From NCBI GenBank assembly GCA_946619625.1, contig CAMOMF010000214.1, positions 1-14,599 of the forward strand: DNA of 14,599 nucleotides, given 5' to 3'. Below, one piece after another: positions 5,395 to 13,053 of the stretch. The number at the start of each line of letters is the position of its first letter. The first letter of the stretch is position 1. The notes under the pieces are model-generated. The model saw only the letters and a list, made by a program, of their open reading frames with translations. It did no database searches and had not been told where the DNA came from. This stretch comes from an uncultured Bacteroidales bacterium. GTDB taxonomy: Bacteria > Bacteroidota > Bacteroidia > Bacteroidales > Paludibacteraceae. The position numbers and the translations under genes are program-made.

Positions 5395-8298
5395 TTACCG
5401 GATACGCTGACCGAGTGGGTTATAAATGACTCCGTCTTTCACAATCAGTATCTGTCCGTTGAACAGCAGTTTGCGTACGTCTGCCTGCCCTGCGGTGTTG
5501 CCGAGTCCTGTGGCTTCACCGGTGGTGTTGATGACGAAACGGATTGTCTCGGGTGCATTGAGCGCGCTCTCCAGCGGCAGGTATGCCTTGGCGGCGGGAA
5601 TCACCTCGCCTGTGAACTGCGCGAACACGGGGGCTTGTGCACTCAGGGTCTGACTCTTCGACAGGATATATACTGCGCCGTCGGTGGTGATGTCCGTGAG
5701 GTTAGTGGCTTGTTTGGTACCATCCAGCAGGTTGCTCACTGCCTCCACTTCGTCTGTACTTACACTGAGGGTGTATGCACCTTCGGCTCCGTTCAGCATG
5801 ACACCGGTATGGGCGGGGATGGTGCCCTCGGTAAACAGGTTCAGCGTCACCGTTCCGCCTGCAATGGCAGAGGCGTAGTAACCGTACAGTCCGACGGGCA
5901 GGCTGACCTGCAAAGGCAGATAGAGCGATGCCCATGCCGAGGCGGACATGCTCAGGTGGTGCTCCATCTGGTTCAGTGCCGTCCAACCCTCGTCGTCGAT
6001 GTAGCACTGTCCTGCCGTCAGGGTGAGGTCGGCTGTCTGATGTTCGTCGCTGCCGTTGTTGAAGATAATATGGTCGAAACGATTGCCGGCATTGTAGGTG
6101 TAACTGTACAACTTATGTCCGTCGAACGTGCCCTCCAACGTCATGTCGGCACCGGGCCAGCCGTTGCTGAGTCCCGCGTTCCAGATGTATGCGTGCGGAG
6201 CGGTCCAACTGTCGTTGACATCGAGGAAATAGACAGTCTGCGTCTCCTGACCAGTTGCCTGATAATAGACACCTGCATACACACCGTCTTTGCCTACATA
6301 TGCGGCGGTATAGCCTTCGGGGCAGTACTGGTAGCCTGAGTTCGGTCCCAACAACAGTCGCAGCGTGCCGTGCTTGCCGGTGACAGTGGCGCGGTAGTAG
6401 CCCTCACCCGCCTCGTCCTGAACGGCGGATTCGGAGTGCACACCGGCACTGCGGCGCGCGTCAATCATGGCTTTCAGCGCCACCTTGTATTCGTGCCAAT
6501 AGGGGTAGAACACGCAGGGAACACCCGGCATGCTGAGGATGTAGGCATTCGCCATGATGACCTTGGCACTGTCGCCTATCAAGTTGGGTGTGCCGCAAAT
6601 GTTGTAATCCTCGCGGAACGTGTCGTGGTTATCGACAAAAGTGACGGTGTAGCGCTTGTAGTTGTAGAGCATGGTAGAGGAGGCATTACCCAGCAGTTTA
6701 GAGTAGTTGCCGGAGCGAATACCCTCATTCATCACTTGATACTTGGCAGGAAAATCGAACACATAGGTGTTGTAGTGTGCATCGCGGAGCATGCCAATCT
6801 CTTTGTTGATGTCGCCATCGAAGATCTCTGCCACCGAGAAGGCTGCGTTGGATGCTTTGTTGTAGTCGTCCAGGTGCGAGCCGTGGATACCCTTGGCAAA
6901 GTCGTAACGCCATCCGTCGTAACCGATCTCCTCGTTCATCCATGTCAGATAAGCACGGCACATCTCACGCACCTCTTTCAGGCGGTGTGCCCAGTCGCGT
7001 GAATAGACGCAGTTGTACTCGGCGTAACTCCATGCCCGCTGTTCATTGCTCTCACCGTAGGTGTAGGTGTTTTCGTCGGCATAAGCGCTGGGAGTGTCAC
7101 CGCAGCTGCCTGCCTCTTCCTTCATACCGGCATTGACGCCTTCGGGGTGTTCTGCAATATCGTATCGTTTGTACCGGCTGTCGGTGTTGCTGATAAAAAT
7201 CTCGTCATCGTTTGCAATCCAGGTTCGATCCGGGTTGTAAGTGCCGTAGTCGTCGAAGTTGAAAGCATCCCATGTGCAGAACCCTCCTGTGGCGTTCGAG
7301 TGGTTGATGACGATATCCGCCACCACCTTGGCACCTGCGTTGTGCAGACTGTTGATGAGTGTGCGCAGTTCGGTTTCTGTACCCCAGACATTGTTCTGGT
7401 TGCTGTAGTTCCGCGGGAGGAAACCGGTGTAGTCGGCAGTGGCGGCAGATGGAGCCAGCCAAACGAGGTCGAAGTACTCACCCAGTTCGGCAGCCTGTGC
7501 ATTGAGGTCGGTCCATTGGATACCGCCGTAGGGAGTCCAGGGGGTAGCGGTGTTGCCATCGTGTGCCCAGTAATATGCCTGTATGAGCACGTCCTCGTTC
7601 TCGGCGGGAACGGCGGTGCTGTTTACCGCCTCCGCGGGCAATGCGTCGGGGTAGGTGACAGAGAGTGTCTTGCTTTGTGTGTCGAAAGTAAAGACATAGT
7701 TGCCGGCAATGGTGGTCGCCAACGCCGCATTGGCACCATCGGCGGAGAAGTCCGCTCCGGCACAAGTGGTGCGCGTGAGGGTGGTGCCGCAACTGAAGAG
7801 CGATTCAGACACACCCTCGATGGATGCCACCTTGAAGTAATACTCTCGTCCGGCAGCCAGACTGAGGGTGACTTGCAGTTGGTCGCCTGCGCCTTGCATC
7901 GCACTATAGTGCCATACAAACGGGTCCTCGAAGTCGCCGTATAGGAACCACGCCTGTGCATGGGTGTAGGGCATCCAGGAAGAGCCGGTATAGACGTAGT
8001 CATATCCCGGGACGCTGAGGTCGGCTGTTTGGTTGTCGTTATTGCTGAAGATGGCATTGGCGGGGCAGTCCCCATCGATGTCCACGTAATAAACGGTGCG
8101 TCCGTAGTATTTCGCGCCGGGGAGTACGGTCATGGGTTGTCCGGGCCAAGACTGATAGACATCCTGGTCGCCCGTCCATGCCCAGATGTACGGGGTGGAA
8201 AGAGTGTCCGCGTAGTAGATTCTGCCGCTTGCCATGGCTTGCATCGCAAAGAGCAACATGGCGCAAAGTGCGGTCAAGTTAAGTAGTTGTCTTTTCAT
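5395..8298 (-). CDS. Secreted GH13 alpha-amylase with flanking starch-binding modules
   Basis: This 967-residue exported enzyme should hydrolyse alpha-1,4 links in starch or glycogen. Residues 1-23 are a signal peptide (ALCAMLLFAMQAMAS), without a lipobox. Residues 25-105 look like a CBM26 starch-binding module (YIWAW, SWPGQPM, IFSNNDNQTADL), and residues 688-775 are a second (AYIWN, GWPGADM, IIFNNGSDEHQTADL). Residues 115-217 form a beta-rich module I do not recognise. The catalytic domain spans about 235-680: region I DIVINH (328-333), nucleophile D466 in GWRYDFAKG, acid/base E491 in VAEIFDGD, and D559 in VDNHD. All are intact. After a beta-rich segment (780-925) the protein ends in KLLFNGQILIVKDGVIYNPL, a motif shared with the LRR protein. 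There is no susC/susD pair nearby. It starts 59 bp after priA; no separate promoter was seen. Confidence 0.93.
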   Translation of the reverse strand: MKRQLLNLTALCAMLLFAMQAMASGRIYYADTLSTPYIWAWTGDQDVYQSWPGQPMTVLPGAKYYGRTVYYVDIDGDCPANAIFSNNDNQTADLSVPGYDYVYTGSSWMPYTHAQAWFLYGDFEDPFVWHYSAMQGAGDQLQVTLSLAAGREYYFKVASIEGVSESLFSCGTTLTRTTCAGADFSADGANAALATTIAGNYVFTFDTQSKTLSVTYPDALPAEAVNSTAVPAENEDVLIQAYYWAHDGNTATPWTPYGGIQWTDLNAQAAELGEYFDLVWLAPSAATADYTGFLPRNYSNQNNVWGTETELRTLINSLHNAGAKVVADIVINHSNATGGFCTWDAFNFDDYGTYNPDRTWIANDDEIFISNTDSRYKRYDIAEHPEGVNAGMKEEAGSCGDTPSAYADENTYTYGESNEQRAWSYAEYNCVYSRDWAHRLKEVREMCRAYLTWMNEEIGYDGWRYDFAKGIHGSHLDDYNKASNAAFSVAEIFDGDINKEIGMLRDAHYNTYVFDFPAKYQVMNEGIRSGNYSKLLGNASSTMLYNYKRYTVTFVDNHDTFREDYNICGTPNLIGDSAKVIMANAYILSMPGVPCVFYPYWHEYKVALKAMIDARRSAGVHSESAVQDEAGEGYYRATVTGKHGTLRLLLGPNSGYQYCPEGYTAAYVGKDGVYAGVYYQATGQETQTVYFLDVNDSWTAPHAYIWNAGLSNGWPGADMTLEGTFDGHKLYSYTYNAGNRFDHIIFNNGSDEHQTADLTLTAGQCYIDDEGWTALNQMEHHLSMSASAWASLYLPLQVSLPVGLYGYYASAIAGGTVTLNLFTEGTIPAHTGVMLNGAEGAYTLSVSTDEVEAVSNLLDGTKQATNLTDITTDGAVYILSKSQTLSAQAPVFAQFTGEVIPAAKAYLPLESALNAPETIRFVINTTGEATGLGNTAGQADVRKLLFNGQILIVKDGVIYNPLGQRIR

Positions 8299-8357
8299 AT
8301 TTGTTTGTTTTTATTGGATGTGTCTTAACTTATCACGAACGTGCGTTTTTGTTCCCT

Positions 8358-10376
8358 CTACATAGGGTCCACGTCGGGAGTGATGAGGATGCCTTTGCAG
8401 GGCGGAAGAGTTTTGACGTACAGCAACTCTTGCGCGAGCAACTGTTTTGCCTTGGCGTAAGAGGCGTTGGCTTCAATCTTGAGCATGAGTTGCCGGATGT
8501 ATTGGTTCTGCACCCTGCTGATTCCGGGGACAATAATCCCCGAGCATCGCGTGCCGAACACCAGCGTCAAGCGTTCGTGCAAAGTGCGCGAAGCCGCCTC
8601 CAACCGGGAAAGTTCGCGGTGGCGCAGGGTGAGTCCGATTATGCGATGGAAAGGGGGATATCGGAACATTTTCCGCTCTTCGGTCTGCTCGGCATACATG
8701 GTCTCGTAGTCATGCTTTTTGAGGTGCGCAAAGACGGGGTTTTCGATGTCGGACGTCTGCAGGATGACGTGTCCCTCGGTGCCGGAACGCCCCGCCCTGC
8801 CCGACACCTGTTCCAACATCTGATATGCCCGTTCGTATGCTCTGAAATCGGGCTGGTGCAGCATGGCATCGGCTTTCAGTACCGCCACCAGACTGACATC
8901 GCGGAAATGCAGCCCTTTGGTGATCATCTGTGTGCCGACGAGGATATCTATCCGGTGTTCGGCAAAACGGCGAATCATCTGCTCGTGTGCGTCCTTGGTG
9001 TGCATAGTGTCGGTATCCATACGGGCGATGCGTGCCTCGGGGAAGAGTTGGCGTGCCTCCTCTTCGATTTTTTCCGTCCCGAACCCATGGTCGGCAGGAA
9101 TGCCTTTGCCGCATTGGGGGCAGACGGCAGGGGCGGGGATACTGTATCCGCAGTAGTGGCAGACCAACCGGCTCGTCAGCCCCGCTGCGACGGGTTTGTG
9201 TTCCGTCAGTGAGACGTCGCAGTTGACGCATTTGGGTATAAACCCGCACTCACGGCACTCGACGTACGAGTTATAGCCGCGTCTGTTCTGGAAGAGCAGG
9301 ACCTGTTTGCCTGCCTCCAATTGTTCGCGGATGCGTACCACCAACGGGTAGGAGAAATGTCCCTCCATCTTTTTCTGCTTGTAAGCTTTGTGCAGGTCCA
9401 GCAGGTGGATGGCGGGCAGTGCCAGTCCGGCAAATCGTTGCTTCATTTCCACCAATCCGTACTTGCCGTTCAGAGCGTTGTAGTACGTCTCCACGGCGGG
9501 AGTGGCGGTGCCGAGCAGCACTTTCGCCCCGTGCAATGCCGCCAGTTTCTGCGCCACGGTGCGGGCATGATAGCGGGGTGCGGGGTCTTGCTGCTTGTAC
9601 GACGTGTCGTGTTCTTCGTCCACAATAATCATCCCCAACGCCTTGAAAGGCAGGAACAGCGCACTGCGTACGCCGATAACTATATCGTACTTGTCGCCCG
9701 CCAGCACATTCTTGTATATATCCAACCGCTCCCTATCAGTCAGACGGGAGTGATATACGCCCAGCCGGTCTCCGAAGACGCGTCGCAACCGTTCGGTCAG
9801 TTGGGTGGTGAGGGCAATCTCCGGAACGAGGTACAGCATGGTCTTGCCCCGAGCTATTTGGTGTTGCGCCAAATGGATATATACCTCCGTTTTGCCTGAC
9901 GAGGTGACGCCATACAGTAACACGGTGGGGTGTTGTTCCCATGCCGCATAAATCTCCCTCTCGGCACGTTGCTGCTGCTCGTTGAGAGGGTGGGCCGGTT
10001 GTATGGAGAAATCTGTTTCGACCTGTTTGCGCGGACGGGAGGTTCTGTCCGCCCGCATGGTATTAGGCAGGGCAGTGCGCATGGCCTCCCCTATGGTGCA
10101 CATGTAGTACTGCGCCAACCACTGCCAAAGTGCCAACTGTTCCGGCGTCACCATGGCAAACGTCTCGGGAAACCGCAGAACAGGACGGTAGTTGCTTGTA
10201 TCCTCTCCTTCTGCCGACCGGCGAATGTGTTGGATGACGCCTACCACCTCTTTCTGTTTGCCGAGCGGCACCACCACCCTTTGCCCCGCATCGGGGACAA
10301 ACGGGCTGTCGTCAGGAAGCAGATAGGTGAACACTCCCTCAACAGCGAGTGGCAATATGATATCAGCAAGGTTCAA
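8358..10376 (-). CDS. priA: Primosomal protein N' (replication restart helicase PriA), short form
   Basis: PriA reloads the replisome at stalled forks. The 672-residue product has the N-terminal DNA-binding domain (ADIILPLAVEGVFTYLLP at the start, QRVVVPLGKQKEVVGV at 32-47). The helicase core has Walker A GVTSSGKT (156-163), DEEH (253-256) and VSGRAGR (524-530). Eight zinc-binding Cys lie at 374, 377, 383, 386, 406, 409, 419 and 422. Only about 25 residues separate the N-terminal domain (ends near ALPNTM, 107) from lobe 1 (HPLNEQQQ, 129), where PriA proteins normally carry a winged-helix domain, so that domain appears to be missing. The start is TTG: its T overlaps the tdk stop as TTGA, an in-frame TGA lies 15 nt upstream, and the next residues match the family start. 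Translational coupling to tdk is likely. Confidence 0.93.
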   Translation of the reverse strand: MNLADIILPLAVEGVFTYLLPDDSPFVPDAGQRVVVPLGKQKEVVGVIQHIRRSAEGEDTSNYRPVLRFPETFAMVTPEQLALWQWLAQYYMCTIGEAMRTALPNTMRADRTSRPRKQVETDFSIQPAHPLNEQQQRAEREIYAAWEQHPTVLLYGVTSSGKTEVYIHLAQHQIARGKTMLYLVPEIALTTQLTERLRRVFGDRLGVYHSRLTDRERLDIYKNVLAGDKYDIVIGVRSALFLPFKALGMIIVDEEHDTSYKQQDPAPRYHARTVAQKLAALHGAKVLLGTATPAVETYYNALNGKYGLVEMKQRFAGLALPAIHLLDLHKAYKQKKMEGHFSYPLVVRIREQLEAGKQVLLFQNRRGYNSYVECRECGFIPKCVNCDVSLTEHKPVAAGLTSRLVCHYCGYSIPAPAVCPQCGKGIPADHGFGTEKIEEEARQLFPEARIARMDTDTMHTKDAHEQMIRRFAEHRIDILVGTQMITKGLHFRDVSLVAVLKADAMLHQPDFRAYERAYQMLEQVSGRAGRSGTEGHVILQTSDIENPVFAHLKKHDYETMYAEQTEERKMFRYPPFHRIIGLTLRHRELSRLEAASRTLHERLTLVFGTRCSGIIVPGISRVQNQYIRQLMLKIEANASYAKAKQLLAQELLYVKTLPPCKGILITPDVDPM

Positions 10377-10963
10377 TCGGCGGGTTCTTCAAGGGCTTTG
10401 TGGTAACATTCGCGGCAGAGCGGCTCGTAGTTCTCCGTCTCGCCGAGTAGCACTTGTTTGCTGGAGCGGACCAGACGGTGTGAGAATGTGGCAAGGTTGC
10501 CGCATCGTACGCAGATGGCATGTGCTTTGAACACATCGTCGGCAATCGCCATCAGTGAGGGCATGGGACCGAAGGGCGTGCCTTTGAAGTCCATGTCCAG
10601 TCCGGCAACAATGACGCGTATCCCTCGCCTTGCCAACTCGCGGCATACGTCCACGATGCCCATGTCGAAGAACTGCGCCTCGTCAATACCCACCACGTCC
10701 ACATCTGTTGCCAGCAGCAGGATACTGGCGGAGGAGTCCACCGGCGTGGAGGGGATGGCGTTCCGGTTGTGCGAGACCACCTCGGTCTCCGAGTACCGCA
10801 CGTCGATGGCGGGCTTGAAGATTTCCACGCGTTGTTTGGCAAACTGTGCACGCTTCATGCGGCGGATCAGTTCTTCCGTTTTGCCGGAGAACATACTTCC
10901 GCACACCACTTCTATATACCCGCTACGTTGCATTGGGCTCTGACGATCACGTTCTGAATACAT
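10373..10963 (-). CDS. tdk: Thymidine kinase (class II)
   Basis: This cytoplasmic enzyme phosphorylates thymidine to dTMP in pyrimidine salvage. The 196 residues are the normal length for the family. Walker A is GSMFSGKT (22-29). DEAQFF (94-99) contains the catalytic Glu95. A four-Cys zinc site is formed by CVRC (151, 154) and CREC (183, 186), and GETENYEPLC holds the Tyr of the substrate lasso. The N-terminus up to GYIEVVCGSMFSGKTEEL agrees with Bacteroides Tdk from memory, supporting the ATG at 10963. It follows recJ by 40 bp and overlaps priA by 4 nt, so the three form an operon. No key residue is missing. Confidence 0.96.
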   Translation of the reverse strand: MYSERDRQSPMQRSGYIEVVCGSMFSGKTEELIRRMKRAQFAKQRVEIFKPAIDVRYSETEVVSHNRNAIPSTPVDSSASILLLATDVDVVGIDEAQFFDMGIVDVCRELARRGIRVIVAGLDMDFKGTPFGPMPSLMAIADDVFKAHAICVRCGNLATFSHRLVRSSKQVLLGETENYEPLCRECYHKALEEPAD

Positions 10964-11003
10964 ATATCTTGTTTGTTCTTAGTCTTGTTGTTGTGGCACT
11001 GCT

Positions 11004-12725
11004 TTACTCTTTCTTTTTTATATCCAGCACCTGCATTTGGATAGTGGTAGCGCCGCCAAAGTTGTTCTCTTCCAACTCGTAGCACACATCGGCGGCATAT
11101 CCGTTCTGAAAATAAGTGGCAAAATCGCCCTTGCCGAAAGCGATGCCGGTGATGTAGGCGGTCTGGTCGGTGACGTCCAGTTTCAGGTGCTCGCCCATCT
11201 TTCCTACGCGCTTGGTATAGCGGTAGTTGATCATGTTGCGCGTGACGAACACGGGTCTCGGGTTGCCGGGTCCGTAGGGTTCCAGACATTGCAGGATACG
11301 GAAGAACTGAGGCGTGATGTCGCTCAGTCGTATCTCCGCTTCCACCTTGATGACCGGCTGTTGCTGTTCGGGCAGGATATGTGCCGCCACGTACGACTCA
11401 AACTCCTGCTTGAAGGCAGGCAGATTTCCCTCGCTCATGGTCAGCCCCGCGGCAAACATATGTCCGCCGAAGTTGGTGAGCAGGTGCCGGCAGTGGTCAA
11501 TGGCGGAGTAGATGTCAAAATCGCCCACCGAACGGGCGGAACCGGTGATTAGTCCGCCCTCCGAACCTGTCAGCACGATGGTCGGGCGGTAGTAATGTTC
11601 CGTCAGGCGCGAGGCGACGATGCCCACAACGCCTTTGTGCCAATGCTTGGCGAACACCACCGATGTGTGTCTCTGTATGTTGTCGGGGGCGGCTTCCAGT
11701 TGTGCCAGTGCCTCGTCGAAGGTCGTTTTGTCCATGTTCTGGCGCGACTTGTTGTAGTCATTCACCGCCTCGCTCAGTTGGGCGGCAAGGTCGGCATCCT
11801 CGGTGATGAGCAGACGCACTGCCTCTGTGCCCGACTTGATTCGTCCGCAGGCGTTCAGGCGCGGACCAATTTTATACACCAAGTCATTGATGGTCACCCG
11901 CCCGGGGTGAATACCCGCCATGTTCATCAGGCTCTGCAGACCCACCGATGGTTTCTTGTTCATCTCCCGCAATCCGAAGTACGCCAGGATGCGGTTCTCC
12001 CCGGTCACGGGTACAATGTCGGAGGCGATACTCATGGCGGTCAGTTCCAGCAACGGCAGCAGGTCGTACCATGCCATCTCGTGCTTTTTGGCGTAGGCCT
12101 GTACCAACTTGAACCCCACGCCGCAACCGCACAGGTCGTGGTACGGATAGGTCTCGTCCTCGCGGTGAGGGTCCAGTACGGCAACCGCTTTGGGCAGTTC
12201 CTCGCCCGGCATATGGTGGTCGCAGATGATGAAGTCAATCCCCTTGCTCCGCGCATACTCCACTTTGTCGGTCGCTTTGATTCCGCAGTCAAGTGCAATA
12301 ATCAGCGTGCAGCCGTGTTCATGGGCGTAGTCGATGCCCCGGAAAGAGATGCCGTATCCCTCCAAGTTCCGGTTGGGAATGTAGAAATCCAGATACTCGT
12401 ACAACTGGTGGAAGAACTTGTATATCAGCGATACAGCCGTCGTGCCATCCACGTCGTAGTCACCATAAATCAGTATGTGCTCCTTGGCGGCAATGGCACG
12501 GTCTATTCTGTCCACCGCCTCTGCCATTCCTTTCATCAGGAAAGGGTCGTGCAGTTCTTCCAACCGCGGGCGGATGAAACTGCGTGCCAATGCAGGCGTG
12601 TTCAGACCGCGGCGTATGAGTATCCGTGCCGACAAATCACTGATAGCCAGCGACTCCGACAACTCTTTGCTCAACTGCTCTTCCTCGGCAGTCAGCGGTT
12701 CTATTTCCCACTTTGCATACTCCAT
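11004..12725 (-). CDS. recJ: Single-stranded-DNA-specific 5'-3' exonuclease RecJ
   Basis: RecJ degrades single-stranded DNA 5' to 3' in recombination and mismatch repair. With the ATG at 12725 the protein has 573 residues, close to the 577 of E. coli. It shows the DHH-family motifs: YGDYDVDGTTA (D at 89, 91 and 93), ALDCG (146-148), CDHH (169-171), SIASD (D236) and the DHHA1 motif GGHMFAAG (420-427). The C-terminal 110 or so residues fit the OB-fold domain (CLEPYGPGNPRPVF). An in-frame TTG at 12743 would add six residues, but it lies inside the TAACTTTG promoter box (12748-12741), so it would not be transcribed; the ATG in GGAGTATGGAG is preferred. The mRNA leader is then only about 10 nt. 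It is the first gene of the recJ-tdk-priA operon. Confidence 0.95.
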   Translation of the reverse strand: MEYAKWEIEPLTAEEEQLSKELSESLAISDLSARILIRRGLNTPALARSFIRPRLEELHDPFLMKGMAEAVDRIDRAIAAKEHILIYGDYDVDGTTAVSLIYKFFHQLYEYLDFYIPNRNLEGYGISFRGIDYAHEHGCTLIIALDCGIKATDKVEYARSKGIDFIICDHHMPGEELPKAVAVLDPHREDETYPYHDLCGCGVGFKLVQAYAKKHEMAWYDLLPLLELTAMSIASDIVPVTGENRILAYFGLREMNKKPSVGLQSLMNMAGIHPGRVTINDLVYKIGPRLNACGRIKSGTEAVRLLITEDADLAAQLSEAVNDYNKSRQNMDKTTFDEALAQLEAAPDNIQRHTSVVFAKHWHKGVVGIVASRLTEHYYRPTIVLTGSEGGLITGSARSVGDFDIYSAIDHCRHLLTNFGGHMFAAGLTMSEGNLPAFKQEFESYVAAHILPEQQQPVIKVEAEIRLSDITPQFFRILQCLEPYGPGNPRPVFVTRNMINYRYTKRVGKMGEHLKLDVTDQTAYITGIAFGKGDFATYFQNGYAADVCYELEENNFGGATTIQMQVLDIKKKE

Positions 12726-12740
12726 ACTCCAAATCGGGTG

Positions 12741-12772
12741 CAAAGTTACAACTTATTTTTGAAATATGCAAG
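12741..12772 (-). promoter_or_regulatory. Promoter of the recJ operon
   Basis: On the - strand CTTG (12772-12769) and TAACTTTG (12748-12741) are 20 bp apart, the Bacteroidota -33/-7 pattern. The spacer begins catatttc, as in the lyase promoter. It lies just upstream of the chosen recJ ATG and rules out the TTG at 12743 as a start. Confidence 0.8.
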
Positions 12773-13001
12773 TAAAAAGCATATTTTTTTTTATAATTTC
12801 CCTAAAATTTCACCTTGCCCTTCTCTCGCTCATCTCTCGTAAAAGTCATCTGGGGGTGCAGATGCAAATTTCAGGCTTTTTTCGTGATAGTGTATTTGTA
12901 GTGCATTGCTCGTAGGGAGGGATTTGTATGCCCGTAATATTGGCGAAAGAAGTCCTTTTTTGCTAAAAAGACTGCAATTTTTGCAAAATATATCCCGAAA
13001 C
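12773..13001. other. Divergent intergenic region between recJ and the lyase gene
   Basis: No convincing gene is present in these 229 bp. The region holds A/T runs near 12780-12800, a 6-bp palindrome pair catctg/cagatg with a G-rich loop at 12847-12864, and a moderately GC-rich core (about 12820-12960) that does not look like simple spacer. On the - strand the core contains a frame ending with an 11-codon ATG...TGA (MHYKYTITKKA). It could be an untranslated leader, a small RNA, a repeat or a gene remnant. Confidence 0.4.
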
Positions 13002-13033
13002 CTTGCATATTTCGCAAAAAAGTAGTAACTTTG
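13002..13033 (+). promoter_or_regulatory. Promoter of the aromatic amino acid lyase gene
   Basis: CTTG (13002-13005) and TAACTTTG (13026-13033) are separated by 20 bp. Transcription should start near 13040, leaving a leader of about 15 nt before the ATG at 13054. The spacer and -7 region resemble the cinA and recJ promoters closely. Confidence 0.8.
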
Positions 13034-13053
13034 CACTCACTTAATGAAGAACA

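Noticed and set aside
5344..6339. A 331-codon + strand open frame over the amylase
   Set aside because: It lies antisense to the amylase C-terminal half, whose domains are recognisable; its residues are Gly/Val/Cys-rich shadow.
7147..7944. A 265-codon + strand open frame over the amylase
   Set aside because: It is antisense to the first half of the catalytic domain and has no domain features of its own.
8299..8357. Separate promoter or terminator between priA and the amylase
   Set aside because: No TAnnTTTG box with a partner and no stable hairpin; only a 4-bp stem (cacg/cgtg) is present.
12726..12743. TTG start giving RecJ six more residues
   Set aside because: This TTG is part of the TAACTTTG promoter box, upstream of the expected transcription start.
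11595..12842. A 415-codon + strand open frame over recJ
   Set aside because: It is antisense to the RecJ DHH motifs and runs through the recJ promoter; no family features are seen.
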